From positions 1,488,001 to 1,552,000 of the forward strand of contig JBQJBP010000001.1 of the NCBI GenBank assembly GCA_052078155.1: 64,000 nt of DNA, given 5' to 3'. Numbering within the stretch: the stretch's first letter is position 1; each line of letters opens with the position of its first letter. This document shows positions 44,157-52,630 of the stretch, piece by piece. Both the position numbers and the translations under genes were made by a program. The notes below the pieces were generated by a model that was given only the letters and a program-made list of their open reading frames with translations, had not been told where the DNA came from and made no database searches. This DNA comes from CAXBMB01 sp052078155. GTDB lineage: Bacteria > Pseudomonadota > Alphaproteobacteria > Kiloniellales > DSM-21159.

Positions 44157-45058
44157 GCACGCAAGACACTTTCCCCTCCATCCCCGGTGCGCCCAGCAGC
44201 GAAACCGAGAGCCAGAAACGCTGGCGCCGGTTCCGCGAGCAGCTAAAACGCAATCCGCTCTTTGCCATTGGCCTGGCGGCACTGACCCTGATTGTTCTGG
44301 TGGCGCTGCTGGCGCCCTGGCTGGCCCCCTATGATCCCACAGGCATCAACTTCGCTGACAAACTGGTCGGTCCGTCCTGGGCCCATCCCTTTGGCACTGA
44401 CCAGTTGGGCCGCGATATCTTCAGCCAGGTACTCTTCGGCGCCCGGACCTCCCTGTCCGTCGGGTTTTCCGCGGTGCTGATCTCCATCTGTCTGGGGCTG
44501 CCATTGGGACTGATCGCCGGTTACTTCGGCGGCCGTCTGGACAGTGTCCTGATGCGTTTCAGCGATATCTTTCTGGCCTTTCCTCCTCTGCTGCTGCCCC
44601 TGGCCATCACTGCTGCACTGGGGCCGGGCCTGTTCAACGCGATGCTGGCCATCGCCATTTCCTGGTTTCCCTGGTACGCGCGGATCATGCGGGCGTCGGT
44701 TCTCGCCGTACGCGCCGAACTCTATGTGGAAGCCGCGCGGGCCATGGGCGTCAGCCACGGGCGGATCATGCTGCGTCATGCCCTGCCCAACGCCCTGACC
44801 CCCACCCTGGTGCAGTCCAGCATGGATTTTGGCTACACCATTCTGGCAGCGGCCTCCCTCAGCTTCATCGGCATGGGGGCACAGCCCCCGGCCATTGAAT
44901 GGGGACTGATGGTCGCAAACGCCCGCTCGCTCTTTCTGGACTACTGGTGGACCGCCACCTTCCCGGGTCTGGCCATTTTCGTCACGGTGTTGTCGGTCAA
45001 CCTGCTGGGAGATGGCCTGCGCGACGCCCTGGATCCCAAATTCAGGAGGCGCCAATGA
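44153..45058 (+). CDS. Peptide-type ABC transporter permease (DppC-like)
   Basis: The 301-residue protein has a cytoplasmic N-terminus with an OppC_N-type helix (PLFAIGLAALTLIVLVALLAPWLAPYDP). HPFGTDQLGRDIFSQVLFGARTSL, the hallmark of this subfamily, and an EAA loop (ARIMRASVLAVRAELYVEAARAMG) follow. It forms the heteromeric channel with the preceding permease. It overlaps both neighbours by 4 nt. Confidence 0.93.
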   Translation: MSTQDTFPSIPGAPSSETESQKRWRRFREQLKRNPLFAIGLAALTLIVLVALLAPWLAPYDPTGINFADKLVGPSWAHPFGTDQLGRDIFSQVLFGARTSLSVGFSAVLISICLGLPLGLIAGYFGGRLDSVLMRFSDIFLAFPPLLLPLAITAALGPGLFNAMLAIAISWFPWYARIMRASVLAVRAELYVEAARAMGVSHGRIMLRHALPNALTPTLVQSSMDFGYTILAAASLSFIGMGAQPPAIEWGLMVANARSLFLDYWWTATFPGLAIFVTVLSVNLLGDGLRDALDPKFRRRQ

Positions 45059-46158
45059 GCTCCCGTGCCCCCCTGCTCGAGATCAGGGATCTCGCCATCA
45101 GTTTCCCCGTGGAAAACGGCTGGGTGCAAGCCGTGGAAGACTGCCAGCTCAGCCTGCGGCGCGGCGAAGTTCTGGGGCTGGTCGGAGAATCTGGCAGCGG
45201 CAAATCCATCACCGCCTCAGCCTGTCTGGACCTGGTGCCCCCACCAGGCCGTGTCAGCGGGTCTCTCAAGCTGGATGGCCACGAATTGCTGGGCCGGTCA
45301 GACAAGGAGCTTCGGGCTCTGCGCGGCGGGGAGATAGCCATGATCTTCCAGAACCCCATGGCCGCCCTGAACCCTTACTTTACCATTGGGCGGCAGATGT
45401 CCGACATTGTACGGCAACACCGCAAAGACCCAGACGGCAAAGCTGTCAGCAAAGCAGAAGCAGTCGCCATTGCCACCGCGGCCCTGGAGGATGTGCGCCT
45501 GCCAGACGGCCCGACCCAGCTGAAGAAATACCCCCACCAGCTGTCAGGTGGTCAGCTTCAGCGGGTCATGATCGCCATCGCCCTGTCCTGTCAGCCCCGG
45601 CTGCTCATTGCTGATGAACCGACCACAGCGCTGGATGTAACGGTTCAGGCCCAGATCCTGCTGCTGCTGCGCCAACTGGTTAAAGAAAAGGATCTGACAG
45701 TCCTCTTTATCACCCATGATCTGGGGGTGGTGGCGGAACTCTGTGATCGGGTGGCCGTGATGTACGGCGGGCGCATTGTGGAAGAGGGAGAAACCGCGCG
45801 CATCTTTGCGGATCCCCATCATCCCTACAGTCAGGCTCTGCTGGAAACAGCACCTGAACTGGGGCAACAGAGCCTGCGTACCATCCCCGGCCGAGTCCCT
45901 GACCTGAGCGACCTGCCCACCGGCTGCCGCTTTCATCCGCGCTGCGCCCAGGCCAGTTCCCTTTGTGCACAGGAAAAACCCCGCCTGCGCCAGGAAGACA
46001 CAGGCCCCGAAAGAAGCTCTCTGGAAAGTGCTGGGCGGAATGAAACCGCCGAGCAACCGCCAGCTCAAACACGGTCGCTGGCCTGTCATCACCCCCTTGC
46101 ACGCGAAGGCCAGGGGCAAGACGCCCCCTCCTTGAAAGTTGTTGGAGAGCCGCAATGA
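45055..46158 (+). CDS. Peptide-type ABC transporter ATPase (DppD-like)
   Basis: The 367-residue ATPase begins at the ATG at 45055, chosen because AGGAGG lies just upstream and it overlaps the permease stop; the frame itself is open further upstream. Walker A is GESGSGKS, the signature is LSGGQLQRVMIAIAL, Walker B is LLIADEPTTALD, and the H-loop is FITHDLGVV. The C-terminal oligopeptide-transporter extension carries the GCRFHPRC and CAQEKP cysteines seen in this class (possible Fe-S motif). It pairs with the next ATPase. Confidence 0.93.
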   Translation: MSSRAPLLEIRDLAISFPVENGWVQAVEDCQLSLRRGEVLGLVGESGSGKSITASACLDLVPPPGRVSGSLKLDGHELLGRSDKELRALRGGEIAMIFQNPMAALNPYFTIGRQMSDIVRQHRKDPDGKAVSKAEAVAIATAALEDVRLPDGPTQLKKYPHQLSGGQLQRVMIAIALSCQPRLLIADEPTTALDVTVQAQILLLLRQLVKEKDLTVLFITHDLGVVAELCDRVAVMYGGRIVEEGETARIFADPHHPYSQALLETAPELGQQSLRTIPGRVPDLSDLPTGCRFHPRCAQASSLCAQEKPRLRQEDTGPERSSLESAGRNETAEQPPAQTRSLACHHPLAREGQGQDAPSLKVVGEPQ

Positions 46159-47258
46159 CCGCCTGGCTGGACGTCAAGAATCTCTGCCTGACCTATCCGA
46201 CGGTCTATGGGCCTTTGCAGGCGGTACGCCAGGTTTCCTTTACCCTGGAACGGGGTCAGTCTCTGGCGCTGGTGGGGGAATCCGGCTGCGGTAAATCCTC
46301 CATCGCCCGCGCGTTGCTGCATCTGGACAAACCCACAGCTGGTCAGGTGATCTTTGAGGGTGAAGATCTCTCAACCCTGTCGTCTCGTGCCCTGCACAAG
46401 CTGCGCCGGCGTCTGTCTATCGTCTTCCAGAACCCCTACTCCTCGCTCAATCCACGCATGCGCGTGCGGGATCTGGTAGGGGAGCCTCTGCTGGCGCACA
46501 AGGATCTGAAAGCCGCTTACCCCAGCAAAGAAGCCAGACGGACACGTGTGGCTGAACTGCTGGAATCCGTTGGCCTCTCTGCCAGTCAGGGAGAGCGCTT
46601 TCCCCATGAGTTTTCAGGCGGCCAGCGTCAGCGCATAGCCATCGCGCGCGCCCTGGCTCAGGAGCCGGAGCTGCTGGTTCTCGATGAACCCACCGCTGCC
46701 CTGGACGTGTCCGTGCAGTCGCAGGTTCTGGAACTCCTGGCGGATCTGAAGACCAGGCTGGGCCTCAGTTACCTCTTCATCACGCACAACCTGGCCATCG
46801 TGAACCATCTGGCGGAAAACGCCCTGGTGATGTACCTGGGCCGGATCGTTGAACAGGGGCCAACCCTTGAGGTTCTGACCCGCCCGCAGCATCCCTACAG
46901 CCAGGCCCTGCTGGACTCGCTGCCCCGGCTCAATCCAGCCCTGCGCGGGCGGTTGAAACCACCCCAGGGCGACCTCCCGTCACCGCTGTCTCACCCTCAA
47001 GGCTGTGCCTTTGCCAGCCGCTGTGGCTCTGCCACACAAACGTGCCGAACCTCTGCCCCGTCGCTGACCGCTGAAACTGATTCCGCGCCGGGAGCAGCGC
47101 TGTCCCCTCGTCGCTTGGTAGCTTGCCACCATCCCTTGCTGACAGACGGCCTGTCACCGGCACAGGCCCAGAGGACCCAAACGGTGCAAACAGTGCATTC
47201 GACGCCCGCAGCTGCCCCCTTATCCCCTTCCGTTCCAGACCACGACCAGGAGTCCTGA
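46155..47258 (+). CDS. Peptide-type ABC transporter ATPase (DppF-like)
   Basis: The 367-residue second ATPase has Walker A GESGCGKSS, signature FSGGQRQRIAIARAL, Walker B LLVLDEPTAALDVSVQSQ and H-loop FITHNLAIV. The C-terminal extension with GCAFASRCGSATQTC resembles DppF/OppF. It overlaps the preceding gene by 4 nt and is followed by the nitrilase gene after a single base. Confidence 0.93.
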   Translation: MTAWLDVKNLCLTYPTVYGPLQAVRQVSFTLERGQSLALVGESGCGKSSIARALLHLDKPTAGQVIFEGEDLSTLSSRALHKLRRRLSIVFQNPYSSLNPRMRVRDLVGEPLLAHKDLKAAYPSKEARRTRVAELLESVGLSASQGERFPHEFSGGQRQRIAIARALAQEPELLVLDEPTAALDVSVQSQVLELLADLKTRLGLSYLFITHNLAIVNHLAENALVMYLGRIVEQGPTLEVLTRPQHPYSQALLDSLPRLNPALRGRLKPPQGDLPSPLSHPQGCAFASRCGSATQTCRTSAPSLTAETDSAPGAALSPRRLVACHHPLLTDGLSPAQAQRTQTVQTVHSTPAAAPLSPSVPDHDQES

Positions 47259-47259
47259 G

Positions 47260-48150
47260 ATGAGCCATTTTTCAATCGCCGGGATACAGTTTGCCCCGCA
47301 AACAGGGGACAATCTGGACGCCATGGCCCGGCAGTGTGAACTGACCATCGCCCGCTTTCCCTGGGTGGACATGGTGCTCTTTCCTGAACTGGCTCCCTTC
47401 GGTCCCAACCCGGCAGCAGCGCAGCCGCTGCCGGGACCGGCAGAGCAGTTCTTTGCCGCCCTGGCCCGCAAACTCTCGATCTGGCTGATTCCGGGCTCGC
47501 TCTATGAACTGCGCGACGGCAAGGTCTACAACACCAGTCCGGTGATCAATCCCGACGGCGAAGTGGTTGGCCGCTACAGCAAGCTCTACCCCTTTACCCC
47601 CTATGAAGTGGGCATTGAGGGGGGCTCCGAGTTTCTGGTCTTTGACGTGCCTCAGGTGGGCCGCTTTGGCCTGTCCATCTGCTATGACATCTGGTTCCCG
47701 GAAACAGCCCGCTCCCTGACGGCCCTTGGGGCGGAAGTGATCCTGCATCCCTCCCTCACCAACACGGCGGACCGGGATGCCGAGCACGCGATGATCCGCG
47801 CCACGGCGGCACAGAACCAGTGTTACGTCATCGACGTCAACACCTGTGGCGGGCCTCTGGGGGTCGGCCGGTCTTTGATGGTGGGCCCCGACGGCAAAAG
47901 CCTGCATGAATTTGGCGAGCTGAGTGAAACGGTCCCCATGGAATTGGATCTGGACCGGGTTCGCCGGGAAAGAGAACGGGGCATCATGGGACTGGGACAG
48001 CCCCTCAAGTCCTACAGAGACCGCGAACTGGTGTTCCCGGCCTACAACGCAGCGGCCGCCCCGTCAGAGTTTCTGGACAGCCTCGGCCCCCTAAAACAAC
48101 CCGCCCAGCGCAAAGCCGCCTCCCAGAACCTTAAACGAAAGGCGGGATGA
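47260..48150 (+). CDS. Nitrilase-superfamily carbon-nitrogen hydrolase
   Basis: The 296-residue protein carries the nitrilase triad: E43 in FPELAPFG, K108 in RYSKLYPFTPYE and C141 in SICYDIWFPE. These enzymes hydrolyse amides, carbamoyl groups or nitriles in the cytoplasm. The ATG follows the dppF-like stop by one base, and a terminator stands 43 nt after its own stop, so it is the last gene of the sigma-54 operon. Co-transcription with an ABC importer suggests that it acts on the imported compound. The sequence alone does not distinguish amidase, N-carbamoyl hydrolase or nitrilase; the Cys context favours an amidase-type branch. Confidence 0.9.
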   Translation: MSHFSIAGIQFAPQTGDNLDAMARQCELTIARFPWVDMVLFPELAPFGPNPAAAQPLPGPAEQFFAALARKLSIWLIPGSLYELRDGKVYNTSPVINPDGEVVGRYSKLYPFTPYEVGIEGGSEFLVFDVPQVGRFGLSICYDIWFPETARSLTALGAEVILHPSLTNTADRDAEHAMIRATAAQNQCYVIDVNTCGGPLGVGRSLMVGPDGKSLHEFGELSETVPMELDLDRVRRERERGIMGLGQPLKSYRDRELVFPAYNAAAAPSEFLDSLGPLKQPAQRKAASQNLKRKAG

Positions 48151-48192
48151 CCCTGCTGCGGCGGCTGGCCCAAAACCTCAAAGCTAAACAAA

Positions 48193-48226
48193 AAGGAAGG
48201 TCCTTTGATAACCTGGGACCTTCCTT
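48193..48226 (+). terminator. Intrinsic terminator of the ABC-nitrilase operon
   Basis: AAGGAAGGTCC (48193-48203) and GGACCTTCCTT (48216-48226) form a perfect 11-bp stem around a 12-nt loop. The downstream sequence is only weakly T-rich. It abuts repeat copy C. Confidence 0.8.
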
Positions 48227-48228
48227 AC

Positions 48229-48322
48229 TAAACCGTGAATCATCCTCTAACACGTTGAAAAGAGGCAAATTCACGCTTCAATTGTTATCACGTAGTGATC
48301 CCACTTAAACCGATTTGACTCT
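48229..48322 (-). repeat. Dispersed cloverleaf-like element, copy C (right end missing)
   Basis: Read on the minus strand, this copy has AGAGTCAAATCGGTTTAAGTG, hairpin I (ATCACTACGTGAT), then the perfect middle stem CGTGAAT...ATTCACG enclosing CCTCT...AGAGG. It stops after that stem, where the operon terminator begins, so hairpin III and the right terminal repeat are lost. The element may have been truncated or inserted next to the terminator. Confidence 0.85.
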
Positions 48323-48371
48323 AGGGACCATCAGAACGCCCCCGCCTCAACAAACCTGCAAGGGACTGGGA

Positions 48372-49598
48372 TCAATCCAGCAGCGCCTGGTAGACCAGAT
48401 TACGCAGTTCCGCTCTTAGCCGATAGGCATCGGACGGCAGAAGCTGGGTCATAAAGACCACAGAGATTTCTTCCAGCGGGTCAATCCAATGGACCGTACT
48501 GGCGGCTCCCCCCCAGCCAAACTCGCCGGGAGAGGTCATCAACCCGGCGCGGGCCGGGTCCAGCACCACCCAGACCCCCAGGCCAAAGCCGATGCCCTCA
48601 AAGCTGGTTTCACTGAAGGTCTTCTGACCCATGGCCGCCAGATCCCCTTCCAGGTGATTGCTGGACATGAGTTCGACGGTTTTGGGGCCCAGGATGCGGG
48701 TTCCGTCCAGTTCCCCTTCCCGGCGCAGCATCTCGGCAAAGCGCCAGTAATCGCTCAGCGTGGACAGCAAACCACCCCCGCCGGACCGGCAGGTGACCTC
48801 TTTCTGGTAGGTGGAGGTCAGCCTCTTGTCTTTCACCTTCATGCCGCCGGTCTTGCTATCGCGCTCGTACAGAGTGGTAAAGCGCTCGGCTTTGTCAGCT
48901 GGCAGTTGGAAGAAGGTGTCTGTCATGCCCAGAGGATCAAAGATGCGTTCCTGGAAAATCTCCCCCAGATTCTGACCTGTGATGCGTTCCAGCACGACAC
49001 CCAGGACATCAATTGACACACCATAGCTCCAACGGGCCCCGGGCTGGTGCATCAGGGGAACCTTTGCCAGACGCGCAATGGTTTCATCATTGCTCGGACC
49101 GCCAGGGGCAAAATCAAGCTTCTGATCCCGGTAGGCAGAGGCAATGGGGGTGTCTGCGCCAAAGAGGCCATAGGTAAAGCCCGCTGTGTGCATCATCAGA
49201 TTTCGGATGGTCAGGGGTTCGCTGACCGGTTCCGTTTGCATCCCCACCACATCCCCGTTGACCGCCGCTGTCATGTCGGTCATTTCCGACAGATAGGTTT
49301 CAATCGGATCCCCCAGACCCAGACGCCCCTCTTCCAACAGGGTCAGGGCCGCTACGATGGTGATCGGTTTGCTCATGGAATAGATGCGAAAGATGCTGTC
49401 CCGTTCCAAAGGCAGCTGGTCAGCCACGTCTTTAAAGCCCCGGTTTTCCAGCCAGACCGGCTTGCCGTTGCGAGACACCAGCACCTGACCGCCGGGAAGC
49501 TTTCCGGCATCGATGTAGCGTTGCAACCAGTCACCAATTCGCGCCAAACGCTCTGGATCAAAACCCTGCTCTCTGGGTTCAATGCGCGAAAAACTCAT
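48372..49598 (-). CDS. Serine hydrolase of the class C beta-lactamase/esterase family
   Basis: The 408-residue protein has the SxxK motif S74-M-S-K77 in FRIYSMSKPITIVAAL, followed by LGDPIETYLSEM. A Tyr in RWSYGVSIDVLG fits the second motif of the family. No signal peptide is obvious, so it is probably cytoplasmic, like EstB-type esterases, rather than a periplasmic beta-lactamase. GGAASTVHWIDP near the C-terminus may supply the third motif. The substrate is unknown. It stands alone between two dispersed repeat copies. Confidence 0.88.
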   Translation of the reverse strand: MSFSRIEPREQGFDPERLARIGDWLQRYIDAGKLPGGQVLVSRNGKPVWLENRGFKDVADQLPLERDSIFRIYSMSKPITIVAALTLLEEGRLGLGDPIETYLSEMTDMTAAVNGDVVGMQTEPVSEPLTIRNLMMHTAGFTYGLFGADTPIASAYRDQKLDFAPGGPSNDETIARLAKVPLMHQPGARWSYGVSIDVLGVVLERITGQNLGEIFQERIFDPLGMTDTFFQLPADKAERFTTLYERDSKTGGMKVKDKRLTSTYQKEVTCRSGGGGLLSTLSDYWRFAEMLRREGELDGTRILGPKTVELMSSNHLEGDLAAMGQKTFSETSFEGIGFGLGVWVVLDPARAGLMTSPGEFGWGGAASTVHWIDPLEEISVVFMTQLLPSDAYRLRAELRNLVYQALLD

Positions 49599-50280
49599 GG
49601 TGTCGGTGTCCTTCTGATGGCCAGACCGATTGGTCGCAGTTTGCGGTTTGCCGGGCAGGTGGCGGTGGCTTCCAGCTGAACTGATGCGATGATCAGCCTC
49701 CGTCGGGAGCCGTCTTACATCCCCCCTGCCTTCCGGCTACTTCTCTGTTCTAGAGTGAAATCGGATTGAGTGGAAACACCACGTGATAACACTTGAAGCA
49801 TGAATTTGCCTCTCTTCAATCTGTTAGAGGATGAGGCCCTATTTAGGTGCAAGCGCAAAGCGCTTCCAACCAAGCCGGTCATGCTCTGGAGAAGCCGAGG
49901 AGCCTTGAGCACAATCTTCCCGGCAGAAGTAACTGTCTAAAACGACATGTCTTTGATCAAACACAAGGATCAAACAGCAAAAACGGCGTCAGGATAGCGA
50001 CATCAAGCGCAAAAACGGCTTCTTTACCTTTTTGTCGTATTGATCAGCATTGGTGAACCCGGCAGGAGCATGCCTCTGAGGAAAACCAGCCTGAAGATGT
50101 CCAAAAACTATAGCTGGACACTGGTCACACAACTCAGAAATGAAACGCTTTTCAAAGTAGCCACTAAGTCTTGCTTTTTGCTGGAAATTCACTACATCTT
50201 TAAGTCTAGAGAACTAATTGATTTCTTTAGATATTGATTTGGCAAAAGAAGGGGCCCTGGAAACAGGGAGCAGACAGTAG
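49599..50280. other. Intergenic region containing repeat copy D
   Basis: Apart from the repeat at 49752-49887, this stretch has no gene-like frame with a ribosome binding site. The part from 49900 to 50280 is AT-richer than the genes and probably contains the promoter of the gene starting at 50281. Confidence 0.35.
49752..49887 (+). repeat. Dispersed cloverleaf-like element, copy D
   Basis: The copy is 136 bp, with left end AGAGTGAAATCGGATTGAGTG and right end CCGGTCATGCTCT. It keeps hairpin I, the CCTCT...AGAGG loop and a perfect AAGCGC-AAA-GCGCTT hairpin. The CGTGAAT/ATTCACG stem is partly lost on its right arm. Confidence 0.85.
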
Positions 50281-50916
50281 GTGCAAACATTCATCGGTCT
50301 GACGCTTTTGGGAGCCTTCATTGCTCTTGTTGCTGGCGTCACACTATTTCTTGCAGCGCCCAGTACTCGGGCAAAGGGCAAGCAGGTGATTTTAGGATCG
50401 CTGCTGGCTTTTGCCGTGGGTATCGGTGGGCTTTTCCTGCTGCCCGGTGAAGAAGAAACTGGTCCGAACATGATCAGCCAGTTTGAAAGTCCTGCCATTG
50501 CCTCGCCGACTGAAACCGATCAATCTGCCGAGAGCAGCACACCCCTGACGGCGGACAACAACCTGTTGCAAACGCCAACGGTTCTGGCCCTCAAAACTTC
50601 AGCTGTAACCGATGACAGCTGCCGAGAGGATCTGGAGTGCTGGGGTGGGCGCAACAGCATGCAGGCAGCTTTCCACTGCAACTCCGCAGTTGAACAGCAG
50701 ACCGCCCGTCCCTTCCGCTGGACCCACAGTTTCGGCAGCCCCAAATTCGACAGCTTCCGCTGGCACAATGAAGAGGCCGGACAGGTGGTTTATCAGGGCA
50801 GCCGCTTTGAAGTTCAGGGCAGCAACGGCCAGTGGTCCGCCCGGCGCTATGAATGCGCTTTTGATCCTCACAACAATCAGGTTCTGACGCTGCAGGTCAG
50901 CGCAGCACAAAGCTGA
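50281..50916 (+). CDS. Membrane-anchored protein of unknown function
   Basis: I do not recognise this 211-residue protein. It has two hydrophobic segments near the start (TFIGLTLLGAFIALVAGVTLFLAA and VILGSLLAFAVGIGGLFLLPG). A Thr/Ser/Pro-rich spacer (about residues 60-105) and a C-terminal domain with three cysteines (in SCREDLECWGG and HCNSAV) plus one near the end (YECAFDP) follow. The Cys pattern suggests disulfides and an extracytoplasmic location. The start is a GTG at 50281. The ribosome binding site is weak (GGGAGCAGACA region). Confidence 0.7.
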   Translation: MQTFIGLTLLGAFIALVAGVTLFLAAPSTRAKGKQVILGSLLAFAVGIGGLFLLPGEEETGPNMISQFESPAIASPTETDQSAESSTPLTADNNLLQTPTVLALKTSAVTDDSCREDLECWGGRNSMQAAFHCNSAVEQQTARPFRWTHSFGSPKFDSFRWHNEEAGQVVYQGSRFEVQGSNGQWSARRYECAFDPHNNQVLTLQVSAAQS

Positions 50917-50954
50917 ACCGTTAGCAGGTCTCTGACACGGCGGTTTCTGGCCAC

Positions 50955-51091
50955 AGGGCCAGACCGGTTTAGATGGCCGCACTCTCCTCTTGGCCCTATC
51001 TCGTGAAGCATCCTCTTACATTTTGATAAGAGGCAAGCCCACGCTTCAGGTGGACCCACGTAGGGAGTCCACTTAAACCAACTTGGCTCCT
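50955..51091 (-). repeat. Dispersed cloverleaf-like element, copy E
   Basis: Read on the minus strand, the ends AGGAGCCAAGTTGGTTTAAG and CTAAACCGGTCTGGCCCT pair with each other, using G-U pairs where this copy differs from the others. Hairpin I is rebuilt as GTGGACTCCC...GGGTCCAC, a compensated change relative to copies B and C. The CCTCT...AGAGG loop remains; hairpin III is degenerate. Confidence 0.8.
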
Positions 51092-51179
51092 GAGACTGCT
51101 GGCTTTCAACGACAGCAGGTTGTGTCTGGGAACAGTCGCCAACCTTCCCCTCCCAGAGGAACAGGTGCTCCCTTGTGGG

Positions 51180-52529
51180 TCAGAAAACATCGTCCTGCAA
51201 CTGGTAGCCCAGATAGGCCGCACGCAAAGCAAGGGGCCTCAGGAACGGAAAGGGCACTTTGGGGGACAGGCCGCGCAAGGGGGCTGGAATGCCCGCTTCC
51301 CCTGCTCCTTTACCGACCGCCAGGGCTGCCACTTCCCGCCCGGCCCAGGGGGCCGCATTCACCCCATTGGCGTGGTACCCAAAGGCATAGATGACCGAAG
51401 GATCTTCCGGCAGAGCCCCGAGACAGGGTGTGCGGCGGTAGGTAAAGCAGACCAGGCCGCGCCAGAAGTACTCCATTTCCACGTCCTGCCAGTTGGGGAA
51501 AACCTCGTAAAAACGCCTGGTCATCCAGGCCCCCATCTTCTTGCTGTCTTCCGGCTTGCCGGTCATGTCCCCCCGGGCTCCAAACAGCAGACGATTGTCG
51601 GGCAGCAGGCGGTAGTAAAAGAGCAGATTACGACTGTTACAGATGGGGCTCTGGGTCAGAAAACTGTGCCGGGCCAGTTCCTCCGTGCTCATCTGCCGGG
51701 TGACCAGGATGTTTGAAACTGCCGGGATGGTGCGGGCTTTGAAGCCGGGATGCATATCCTCCCGGGTAAAGCCATTGGTGGCCATAATGACTTTGTCCGC
51801 CCACAGTCTGGCCCCGTTTGCACAGACCAGCAGGTGACGTCCCCCCTCCTTAGACCAGGAAACGACCCGGCTGTTGGGATGGAGTTTTGCGCCGCGCCGG
51901 ACGGCACCATCGGCCAGCCCCCGGGCAAACTTCAGGGGATGCAGGCCATAGCCGTAGTCCATATGCAGGGCCCCGAACTGTTCGGTCGAATCATGGCCGA
52001 CTTCCCGGAACTCTTCGGCACTGTAGACTTTTGTCTTGATGCCAAACTGAGACAACGCCTCACCGTATTCCGCCAATCCGGGGAACATCTTGGCACGGTG
52101 GGCGACTTCCCAGTTGCCACTGCCTGCCTTGTCAAAATCAAAACCTTCTGACGCAGCCAGGTCATCATTGAGACGGGCGCCCTCCTGCTGGCAATCAAAA
52201 AAGCGCTTGGTTTCTTCCTGGCCAAAAGTCTTGATCAACTGCTCGATGGAGAGCTTGGCCGCAGGCAGGCAGCAGAAACCACCATTGCGCCCCGAGGCCC
52301 CCCAGCCCAGATAGCCTGCCTCCAGCAATCGCACGTCTGCGCCGTGATCCCGGGCCAGATGCAGCGCAGCCGACAACCCCGTGTAGCCACCGCCGATCAC
52401 CGCAATCTCACAGCTTTCTTCTCCCGTCAGCGGCGCACAGCTTTCCGTCATCTGCGGTGCAGTGGCCTCCCAGTAGCTTTCAACGGGTTTGTCGTCGGCA
52501 TAGAGGCTGGGATGGTAAAGCGTGCTCAT
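51180..52529 (-). CDS. FAD-dependent amine/amino-acid oxidoreductase (DAO family)
   Basis: The 449-residue protein has the FAD-binding Rossmann motif IAVIGGGYTGLSAALHLA (GGGYTG at 46-51) followed by LLEAGYLGWGASGRNGGF, typical of DAO-fold oxidases such as gamma-glutamylputrescine oxidase and related enzymes. The late RRTPCLGALPEDPSVIYAFGYHANGVNAAPWAGREVAAL is the C-terminal FAD contact region. No signal peptide is present. The substrate is a primary or secondary amine but cannot be named. It is divergent from the radical SAM gene, with 101 bp between them. Confidence 0.88.
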   Translation of the reverse strand: MSTLYHPSLYADDKPVESYWEATAPQMTESCAPLTGEESCEIAVIGGGYTGLSAALHLARDHGADVRLLEAGYLGWGASGRNGGFCCLPAAKLSIEQLIKTFGQEETKRFFDCQQEGARLNDDLAASEGFDFDKAGSGNWEVAHRAKMFPGLAEYGEALSQFGIKTKVYSAEEFREVGHDSTEQFGALHMDYGYGLHPLKFARGLADGAVRRGAKLHPNSRVVSWSKEGGRHLLVCANGARLWADKVIMATNGFTREDMHPGFKARTIPAVSNILVTRQMSTEELARHSFLTQSPICNSRNLLFYYRLLPDNRLLFGARGDMTGKPEDSKKMGAWMTRRFYEVFPNWQDVEMEYFWRGLVCFTYRRTPCLGALPEDPSVIYAFGYHANGVNAAPWAGREVAALAVGKGAGEAGIPAPLRGLSPKVPFPFLRPLALRAAYLGYQLQDDVF

Positions 52530-52630
52530 GCGCTGGCCTTTTGTTTTCCGGAAGGTTTAAGTAAGAAATAGGATAAAATCAGCTAAGTGAACAGCAAAGT
52601 AGCCTGAGCAAGAAAGCCCCCTCCATACCC

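Noticed and set aside
48372..49598. Antibiotic-resistance beta-lactamase
   Set aside because: The SxxK motif is shared with class C beta-lactamases, but there is no export signal and the rest resembles esterase-type family members.
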